Source of the DNA: Bacteroides sp.
GTDB lineage: Bacteria > Bacteroidota > Bacteroidia > Bacteroidales > GCA-2748055
Assembly: GCA_011048475.1 (NCBI GenBank)
Contig: DSDZ01000380.1
Coordinates: forward strand, 1-5,722
Direction: 5' to 3'
Length of the DNA: 5,722 nucleotides
The translations under genes were made by a program, and so were the position numbers. Under the pieces are notes generated by a model. It ran no database searches, had not been told where the DNA came from, and saw only the letters and a list, made by a program, of their open reading frames with translations. This document shows positions 1 to 5,722 of the stretch, piece by piece. Position 1 is the first letter of the stretch. Each line of letters opens with the position of its first letter.

Positions 1-39
1 ATACCGTATACTGCGAAAGGCCGCTGTGAACGGTCCCGC

Positions 40-780
40 TCAGAGGGTTCCCGACTGCAGGCTGATTGCGGCGCAGATGTAAACGCCCGCGGTTTCCGTC
101 CTCAGCCTTGCCCCTCCCAGGTGGAAGGGGGTGTACCCGGCATCCAGGGCTGCCCTGACCTCTTCCACGGTAAAATCCCCCTCGGGCCCCACCAGCAGGG
201 TATAGCTCCGGTCGAACGCCAGCCGGGTGATGTGAACCTGTTCCGGGTTGCGACCCGGTTCACCGGCGTCAGCCCGGTCCGGAGAAATGCAATGGGCTAT
301 GCCCAGGGTCCCCCGGTGGTTCGCTCCGATGAATTCAGTCAGGGTCACAGGCGCATGGAGCACCGGTTTAAAGGCCCTCAGGGATTGCTTCATGGCGGCG
401 ATCAGGATCTTTTCCAGCCTGGCGGTATTGAGCCTGGTTTTTTCCGTGCGGTGACAGATCAGCGGAGTGATCTCCGTAATCCCGATCTCCGTAGCCTTTT
501 CCAGGAACCATTCAAACCGGTCCGCACTTTTCGTGGGCGATATGGCGATGTGCAGGACATACGGAAGGGGATCGGGACCGGACAGCCGGGTGAGGATCTT
601 CAGTTTGCAGCGGGCCGGATCGTCATCTTCAATCTCCGCCTCAAACCATCCTCCCTTCCCGTCCACCAGCTGCACCCTCTCCCCTGCTTTCATCCGGAGC
701 ACACGGACCATGTGCCTGGATTCCTGCGGATCCAGTTCCAGGGTATCTCCCCGGGTATCGGGACTGTAAAACAGGTTCAT
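40..780 (-). CDS. rsmE: 16S rRNA (uracil(1498)-N3)-methyltransferase RsmE
   Basis: RsmE is a cytoplasmic SPOUT-family enzyme that uses S-adenosylmethionine to methylate N3 of U1498 in helix 44 of 16S rRNA, late in 30S assembly. The 246-residue product is the usual family length. The N-terminal PUA-like RNA-binding part (about residues 1-70) includes SRHMVRVLR at 21-29 and DGKGGWFEAEI at 40-50. The catalytic domain has SPTKSADRFEWFLEKATEIG at 81-100 and AAMKQS at 128-133. The SAM-binding trefoil knot is marked by LLVGPEGDF at 195-203 and LGGARLRTETAG at 221-232. I chose the ATG at 778-780 because homology begins at MNLFYSPD. The frame is open to an ATG at 1245, but that extension only mirrors the opposite-strand phosphoesterase. 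The start has no clear Shine-Dalgarno sequence. It is divergent from the phosphoesterase across 51 bases. No key motif is missing. Confidence 0.96.
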   Translation of the reverse strand: MNLFYSPDTRGDTLELDPQESRHMVRVLRMKAGERVQLVDGKGGWFEAEIEDDDPARCKLKILTRLSGPDPLPYVLHIAISPTKSADRFEWFLEKATEIGITEITPLICHRTEKTRLNTARLEKILIAAMKQSLRAFKPVLHAPVTLTEFIGANHRGTLGIAHCISPDRADAGEPGRNPEQVHITRLAFDRSYTLLVGPEGDFTVEEVRAALDAGYTPFHLGGARLRTETAGVYICAAISLQSGTL

Positions 781-831
781 GCGTTGCTTTGAACCTAAAA
801 TTAGTAAATTAACCGGCCCAAACGCAGTCTC
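781..831. promoter_or_regulatory. AT-rich divergent intergenic region, probable back-to-back promoters
   Basis: These 51 bases separate two divergent start codons, so any promoters specific to rsmE and to the phosphoesterase should lie here or run into the opposite gene. The core (about 792-812) is strikingly AT-rich compared with the surrounding coding DNA. On the plus strand, TTG at 784-786 followed 18 bases later by TAAATTAA (805-812) is a weak partial match to the Bacteroidota -33 TTTG / -7 TAnnTTTG pattern. On the minus strand, TTTG (822-819) and TAATTTTA (803-796) are only 15 bases apart, shorter than the usual 19-21. GCGTT at 781-785 and AACGC at 821-825 form a short inverted pair around the core. 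Neither start codon has a good Shine-Dalgarno sequence. The promoter role follows from gene layout; the individual boxes are tentative. Confidence 0.4.
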
Positions 832-1335
832 ATGTTCAGAATCGGACTTCTTTCCGACACCCACGGATTCTGGGATCCTGAAATTGCCACCCACTTCAGC
901 CGGTGTGACGAGATCTGGCATGCGGGCGACATTGGAGATCCGGAAGTGGCTGACCGGCTGGAGCGGATCGCACCCCTGGTAGCCGTTCACGGCAACATTG
1001 ACGGGATCGCCATTCGCAGTCGCTTTCCCGGGCACCAGCGCCTCACCAGGGAGGGACTGGACATCTGGATGACCCATATCGGGGGATATCCGGGCCACTA
1101 CGCACCGGAGGTCAGGCCGGCGATTTTCCATCATCCGCCCGGACTGTTCATCTCCGGACATTCCCATATCCTGAAGATCATGCCGGATAAAAAATACGGA
1201 TTCCTGCACATGAATCCGGGAGCTGCCGGAAAAAGCGGAATGCACCTGGTCCGGACACTGGTCCGGTTCGAGGTGTCACGGGGAAAAGTATCGAATGCGG
1301 ATGTGATCGAACTGGGTCCCCGCTCTTCCGCCTGA
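832..1335 (+). CDS. YfcE/MJ0936-type metallophosphoesterase
   Basis: This is a 167-residue single-domain calcineurin-like phosphoesterase, a typical full length for the YfcE/MJ0936 group. All expected metal-site motifs are visible: SDTHG at residues 8-12 (D9, H11), HAGDIGD at 30-36 (D33), HGNID at 53-57 (N55), THIGG at 81-85 (H82) and SGHSH at 108-112 (H110, H112). NPGAAG at 128-133 is the usual segment after the last histidine. Family members bind two divalent metals, often manganese, and hydrolyse phosphodiesters in vitro. The physiological substrate is generally unknown, so I give no gene symbol. No signal peptide or membrane segment is seen, so it is probably cytoplasmic. The ATG at 832 places SDTHG close to the N-terminus as in relatives, and lacks a clear Shine-Dalgarno sequence. 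Its stop lies 14 bases from the stop of the convergent large gene. The family call is firm; the substrate is unknown. Confidence 0.93.
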   Translation: MFRIGLLSDTHGFWDPEIATHFSRCDEIWHAGDIGDPEVADRLERIAPLVAVHGNIDGIAIRSRFPGHQRLTREGLDIWMTHIGGYPGHYAPEVRPAIFHHPPGLFISGHSHILKIMPDKKYGFLHMNPGAAGKSGMHLVRTLVRFEVSRGKVSNADVIELGPRSSA

Positions 1336-1349
1336 CAGCGATCTTCCTC

Positions 1350-4300
1350 CTAATCCGCCTCCTCGTATTCGAGGAACCGCTCCATAAAGAGCTCCAGCCT
1401 CCTGGCCGCAGCAAGACTGTACACATACTGGGGCTGGCCCAGACCGGCCCTCACCCTCCGCTCGGATGCCCGCAAATCGAACACAATATTGTTGAACTGC
1501 CTGTTTGAGGACAGGACCTGCAATCCCCCGGGCGAATAGGCGATGTAGTACCAGGTGTTCCGGTCGACCATGAGGTAGATGTCGAAAATATCCCCTGACC
1601 CTTTCTCTGCAAGTTCCACGTAGGCATCCACTTTCTTATTGACCTGAATGTTCCCGATATTCCCGATGCCCACCTTTCCGTTGTACCTGAAAGAACGGGT
1701 ATCCTGGTTCCACTCCAGGGGCAGGTCATTGAAGAAGATGGTATGTGACCAATCGGGCGGGATCTCATCATAAACACCGGTCAGCTCGAGCTGCCGCTCA
1801 AGTTTCCTGGCCAGGCTGCTTCCCAGCAAATTCCGCATGGCCAGCCGGTAGTGATGGGTCATCAGGTTGACCGGCTCCAGGTCAGGCAGGCTGTCAATCT
1901 CGTTCCCCATCACCTGCAGGGCTTCCGGAGAAAAGTGAAAATCGAGACCCAGTACCAGCCGCGCCGTGAAACTGCCCTCGCTGATGCGGTGGACCGCCTG
2001 GCCCGTGGAAACGATCTTCACCTGGCCGTAATCCAGGTTTAGGTTGATGGGACCCTCCCCGTAAAGTTCACACGCGGCCGTATGCAGTCTGAGGTACCTG
2101 CCCGGAACGGTTGAATCGGCAATCTTTTCAGGAGTTGAGATCACGTAACTCTCCCGGGCCGGTTCATAAAGAAGGACTCCTCCGGCATCGGTAATGGGTG
2201 CATCGAAATAATCCTTTCTCCCCGAAAGGAATGTGGGGTAAATGTGTGTGGAATCACGGGTGATGAGCGACCCGGCAAAAATCTTCTGAAGGGCTGTGTT
2301 CTGCATCTGCTCTCCGGCGGGGATCCTGATGTCCCTCGGATCAAGCTCGGCTGTGAACCGGAGCCATTCCCTCCCCATGCGGCAGTCGTGCACGATCCTG
2401 GCCCCTCCGTCAAAAGTGAGCCTGGGATTGTCCGCGTATAAATAAACTTCTCCCCGGAAATCGAAGAACGGACTGAGCATAAAATCATCTTCCGGGTCCA
2501 CCGTGCCGGAGGACCGGGTCCGGATGGTGGTGTCCACCCAGATCCTGGCAAATTTTACCGGATGGCTGTTGCCGAATGCATCCAGGTAGTTGTAGGTCCC
2601 CGAACCGCTGTAAGATTTGGCACCTGAGACCGAGATGGATGCATCGTAGATGAGGTGCTGCCGGTTGATCTGGCTGGCGAGGACCTTGGCGTTCTCGAGC
2701 ACATCCATGGTGGCCTGGTGCCCGATGTTCACATCTCCGCCCTCGGGAAAGAGATACGCATCGGCCACCTCGATGAAGGGAACCCGGTGTGCATGCAGCA
2801 ACCTGTTCCGGTAGTTGTATACCGCCTCCGGTGCCACAAATTTGAGTCCATCCTGGCGTGGATGGAGGGAAAGGTATGTGGGACCGTTGGTTTTCAGTGA
2901 ATCGATGCCGATGTCCACATCATTCATGCGCAGGTATTTTTCCTGCGAAAGGGCCACCTCATCCCGGTCCATGAACCAGGTCATCCGGTCAAGCCGGGTT
3001 TCATACAGATTGAACGGCATCTCCACCAGTGTCCTGTCAGCCCGCGCGGTAAAAGCTCCTGTCCGCTTCTCCAGATCGATCTGAAGTGCCACATCATCCG
3101 TTCGGAACGCAACCTCATCCATCTCTTCCGAAAGGAGTCCGACACCTGCCGAATCGGCAAGTATGGAGCTGATCCCGTACCTGAACCGGTTGGATTCCAG
3201 CCTGGCGTCGGTGATCGCCATGGTCCCGTTCCCCGAGAGCCCGGAGGGTTTCAATGCCAGGTTCCCTGCCAGGAACACACTGTCCCCGAACATTTTAAAT
3301 GTTTCCATTACCCTGGATACATGCATCACTTCCCTGCCCGGGACCAGCGTGACATCCGCCACCGAATTTTCCACATGAGGGAATTCGGTACCCAAAATGT
3401 TTTCCCTGATCAGGTACCGGCGCGAACGGGCCATCATGGAATCGGGGTGCATCAGGAAATCATCCGACCATGTGGTGGATGTGAGGTAATCGAAAGAGCC
3501 GGAACCGTGCAAACCCCTGCTGCTCATTTCGATATCATTGTAAAAGGTTCCCACACCTCCGTAAAGTGGAATCCCTTCTTCGGGGGCCTGCAGGTAGAAT
3601 CCCAGGGAATTATCCTCCCTCAGGGTCATCTCCATCTCCAGGGGAGGAAGGATGGATGCGGAAACAAAGGTTCCCTGCAGTGCCAGCGCATCGCGCCTGA
3701 AATTGTCCAGGCTGTCGATATAAAAAGAGTCCAGCTGGAAATAGAACTCATCCCGGTCATAGACCCCGTTCTGGATGGAAGCCTCATCAAAAAATATGTA
3801 GGCATCCCCCCGGCTGGTAAATTTCGGGTAACGGGGATATTCGGTCAGGCCGGATTTGTTCTGGGGATTGTCAATGAGCAGTTCACCGCTCATATCTTCG
3901 ATCTTGTTGTCGATCCCCGCAAGAAGCGGTTCGCCGTACTGGTTCACCTGACCGGACCTGACAAAGATCTGCAATGAATCGATATCCTGCATGTTGATCT
4001 TGAAGCTGTCGTAATGGAAAAAAAAGTTGTGTCCGTAGAAGCGGAACAGTCCCGCGTCCACGGTCCCGTCGAACTGGAAATTCCGGTCCTGCTTCATAAC
4101 GATACTGCTCTTGCTTGGGACCAGCCTCACGTTCTGTGAATCGCTCAGAAAAATGGCGGGGATCCCCCTGATGGTGAGGTCACGTGTGGCCAGGTCCAGG
4201 GATGCATTGGCCATTCCCTCGGTCCGGGAAATGAACCTGATCACGTCATAGTCCCGTTTCCGCATGGAGGCATCGATGTAATCGAACAGCTTCTGGCGCA

Positions 4301-5722
4301 GGGTGATCAGGTCCGTCTCATCGTTGTAATACACAAAACCCAGCTTGGAGAGGTTCATCAGCTGATGCCTCACCTGGGAAGGCGGGTACCGGATAAAATT
4401 GGCATATCCGGTAAGTGCGAAGGTCCTTCCCTGCAATTGCCTGGAATAGGTCCACAGCTGGGCGAGCGGATGCTCGTAGTCCATTGCCTGGAGCTCGATG
4501 AAGAAATCGTAATTGAAGAAGGTATTGGATTCAAAGGTGGCCCTCCCGATGGAAGATCCCAGCATGGGCTGAAGCCTCATGACCGATTCGTTCCGGTTCC
4601 AGAAAAGCTCATCGAAGTTCATGTCGATGTTGTGGTAGGAATTGGAGTAAGGGCCCTGGGAGGTGAAATGCTCCGATTTGATGAGCCTGACCTCTTCCTT
4701 CTCGATGTCATACCTGAACACCAGGTCGGGATGATAGATGGAATCTCTGCCCATGTAGATGGAAACCATGGCGCTGGGCGATTGCATGAGCCTGCTGTTG
4801 AGCGTGGCCCGGTGGGTCTGGATTTTCATCCTCAGCGTGTCATTGCTGAAGATCTCCATCACTGCGCGCTCCCCCTCAGTCCCCGTCCCCGCAAGGTTGG
4901 CACCCTCCACGGCCAGTCCGCCCCTGTAATTTACACCGGGTGCGAATCCGTCGATCCGGTAGGTATTCCTGTAGGAGACGAACCGGGGATACATGGCCGA
5001 TTCGATGCTCTTGATCAGCATGACCTTGTCCTCCAGTCGTCCCAGAACCTCTCCGGAAAAATACTCAGGGTAGTACAGCACCGCCGAATCGGCTTCATAG
5101 CTGGGGGTTTTCAGGTTGATCCGGTAACGTCCCAGTGTGGCATAAATCTGGTCCTCGGGGAGACCCACACGGTCCCAGGTGACCCTGCCCCTGCTGCCGA
5201 TCCATTCCAGGGTCAGGGGATCAATATAACCGGATGCCTCCATGATCTGAATGAAATCCCTGCCGGAGTAACAGGCCACGGTCACATCCTCAAAATGCAC
5301 GGTCATCCCCTGCGGTCGCTCCACGAACCGGAAGGAAGGCTCCGAAACCTTCCAGGTGACCGCACTTGAACTGTAAAAGACCTGCTCCTTCAGGAGCGAA
5401 AGCGAAAGGGTGAGCCACTGGTCCACTGTCTGAAGCAGTGCGGCGTCACTCGTCAAAAAGGTAATGAGTCCCCCGTGCCACGCATCATATCCCAGATGCG
5501 TCTTGTCCCCGTCAAAAAACTCCAGCATCGACTGCTGGTATTTGATGAAGTGCGGACGGGGCCGGCACTTCAGATCCAGCAGCAGGTTCGAGACCTGGAT
5601 GATCTCCATCCGGTGTGCATGCGGGAGGGAATCATAGAGCCTGAGGAACCTTTCGAAGTCCGGCACTTCAGAACTTTCCAGGGAGGTGCCGGTGAACCGG
5701 ATCAGGTCAGGAACATATGCAG
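1350..5722 (-). CDS. Very large, probably envelope-located protein of unknown function (5' end outside window)
   Basis: I do not recognise this gene by name. The frame ends in TAG at 1352-1350 and stays open to the right edge, giving 1456 visible residues. A GTG at 5666 could be read as a start, but 18 further in-frame codons precede it without a stop, so the gene is almost certainly truncated by the window and any signal peptide is unseen. Numbering below counts the GTG as residue 1. Residues 1-60 look helical. Most of the rest alternates polar and hydrophobic residues as in beta strands, with many Asp-Ser turns. Residues 428-464 resemble a helical or winged-helix insertion. F-[FY]-F-x-x-D-S-F-x-I occurs at 548 and 641. 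[LY]-x-G-[SN]-G-[TS] occurs at 719, 810 and 1019. Residues about 1295-1425 form an aromatic-rich end module (PLEW to 1319, WYYIAY 1372-1377). There are only four cysteines, no internal transmembrane helix and no catalytic signature. I infer a repetitive beta-rich extracytoplasmic protein, perhaps AsmA/TamB/LptA-like; an outer-surface or gliding/secretion accessory protein is an alternative. That it is coding is near certain; its role is not. Confidence 0.85.
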   Translation of the reverse strand, partial: AYVPDLIRFTGTSLESSEVPDFERFLRLYDSLPHAHRMEIIQVSNLLLDLKCRPRPHFIKYQQSMLEFFDGDKTHLGYDAWHGGLITFLTSDAALLQTVDQWLTLSLSLLKEQVFYSSSAVTWKVSEPSFRFVERPQGMTVHFEDVTVACYSGRDFIQIMEASGYIDPLTLEWIGSRGRVTWDRVGLPEDQIYATLGRYRINLKTPSYEADSAVLYYPEYFSGEVLGRLEDKVMLIKSIESAMYPRFVSYRNTYRIDGFAPGVNYRGGLAVEGANLAGTGTEGERAVMEIFSNDTLRMKIQTHRATLNSRLMQSPSAMVSIYMGRDSIYHPDLVFRYDIEKEEVRLIKSEHFTSQGPYSNSYHNIDMNFDELFWNRNESVMRLQPMLGSSIGRATFESNTFFNYDFFIELQAMDYEHPLAQLWTYSRQLQGRTFALTGYANFIRYPPSQVRHQLMNLSKLGFVYYNDETDLITLRQKLFDYIDASMRKRDYDVIRFISRTEGMANASLDLATRDLTIRGIPAIFLSDSQNVRLVPSKSSIVMKQDRNFQFDGTVDAGLFRFYGHNFFFHYDSFKINMQDIDSLQIFVRSGQVNQYGEPLLAGIDNKIEDMSGELLIDNPQNKSGLTEYPRYPKFTSRGDAYIFFDEASIQNGVYDRDEFYFQLDSFYIDSLDNFRRDALALQGTFVSASILPPLEMEMTLREDNSLGFYLQAPEEGIPLYGGVGTFYNDIEMSSRGLHGSGSFDYLTSTTWSDDFLMHPDSMMARSRRYLIRENILGTEFPHVENSVADVTLVPGREVMHVSRVMETFKMFGDSVFLAGNLALKPSGLSGNGTMAITDARLESNRFRYGISSILADSAGVGLLSEEMDEVAFRTDDVALQIDLEKRTGAFTARADRTLVEMPFNLYETRLDRMTWFMDRDEVALSQEKYLRMNDVDIGIDSLKTNGPTYLSLHPRQDGLKFVAPEAVYNYRNRLLHAHRVPFIEVADAYLFPEGGDVNIGHQATMDVLENAKVLASQINRQHLIYDASISVSGAKSYSGSGTYNYLDAFGNSHPVKFARIWVDTTIRTRSSGTVDPEDDFMLSPFFDFRGEVYLYADNPRLTFDGGARIVHDCRMGREWLRFTAELDPRDIRIPAGEQMQNTALQKIFAGSLITRDSTHIYPTFLSGRKDYFDAPITDAGGVLLYEPARESYVISTPEKIADSTVPGRYLRLHTAACELYGEGPINLNLDYGQVKIVSTGQAVHRISEGSFTARLVLGLDFHFSPEALQVMGNEIDSLPDLEPVNLMTHHYRLAMRNLLGSSLARKLERQLELTGVYDEIPPDWSHTIFFNDLPLEWNQDTRSFRYNGKVGIGNIGNIQVNKKVDAYVELAEKGSGDIFDIYLMVDRNTWYYIAYSPGGLQVLSSNRQFNNIVFDLRASERRVRAGLGQPQYVYSLAAARRLELFMERFLEYEEAD

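Noticed and set aside
1..39. Possible end of a plus-strand gene (short open frame to a TGA at 27-29) or start of a gene downstream of rsmE.
   Set aside because: Too few codons to judge, and no start codon or recognisable residues.
121..792. A 223-codon open frame on the plus strand opposite rsmE.
   Set aside because: It is antisense to a clearly recognised gene, and its product is rich in Gly, Pro, Arg and His without any motif, as expected for a shadow frame in GC-rich DNA.
781..1245. N-terminal extension of RsmE by 155 codons to an upstream ATG on the minus strand.
   Set aside because: The extension has no RsmE homology, lies entirely antisense to the well-supported phosphoesterase and across the AT-rich spacer, and would make the protein far longer than the family norm. 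Homology starts at MNLFYSPD (ATG at 780).
1360..1375. Six-base-pair hairpin (TCCTCG/CGAGGA with a TATT loop) just past the phosphoesterase stop, as a terminator.
   Set aside because: The stem is short, lies inside the coding end of the large gene, and is followed by AACCGC rather than a T-run, so it does not qualify as a Rho-independent terminator.
3321..3977. A 218-codon open frame on the plus strand opposite the large gene.
   Set aside because: Antisense shadow with no recognisable motif and no start context; the opposite strand codes convincingly through the same region.
4365..5369. A 334-codon open frame on the plus strand opposite the large gene.
   Set aside because: Despite its length, the product has the Gly/His/Pro/Val-rich composition of an antisense shadow, with no domain or motif. 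The minus-strand frame is continuous over more than 4.3 kb and has plausible protein composition.
5664..5666. GTG as the true start of the large protein.
   Set aside because: The same frame stays open for 18 more codons to the window edge with a similar residue pattern, and no signal peptide follows this GTG. A start beyond the edge is more likely.

Overview
The window looks like ordinary chromosomal DNA from a member of the Bacteroidota, moderately GC-rich (roughly mid-50s % by eye). Three things support this placement. The RsmE protein carries variants I associate with Bacteroidota (an 'AMKQS' helix and 'GPEGDF' in the SAM-binding knot). The small phosphoesterase has the 'MTHIGGYPG…GHSHILK' form seen in that phylum. 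Neither complete gene has a convincing Shine-Dalgarno sequence, which is normal there. No rRNA, tRNA, CRISPR array, insertion sequence or phage gene is visible.

Layout from left to right. Bases 1-39 are the unexplained end of an intergenic or neighbouring region. Bases 40-780 (minus strand) encode RsmE, the 16S rRNA m3U1498 methyltransferase. Bases 781-831 are a short AT-rich divergent intergenic region that must hold the start signals of both flanking genes. Bases 832-1335 (plus strand) encode a YfcE/MJ0936-type metallophosphoesterase. After a gap of only 14 bases, the rest of the window (1350 to the right edge, minus strand) is the 3' portion of one very large gene. Its visible product is 1456 residues and the reading frame is still open at the edge, so the true start lies outside.

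The two small genes are well-understood families and show no sign of forming a pathway together. The large protein is the unknown. It is rich in beta-strand-like alternating segments, poor in cysteine (4 in about 1456), and contains recurring short motifs at roughly 90-residue spacing. It has no recognisable catalytic motif and ends in a compact, aromatic-rich C-terminal module. I infer an extracytoplasmic or envelope protein, possibly with a repetitive beta architecture of the AsmA/TamB/LptA-like kind. No homology search was possible and its N-terminus is missing, so its function stays open. It is the only real candidate in this window for undescribed biology.
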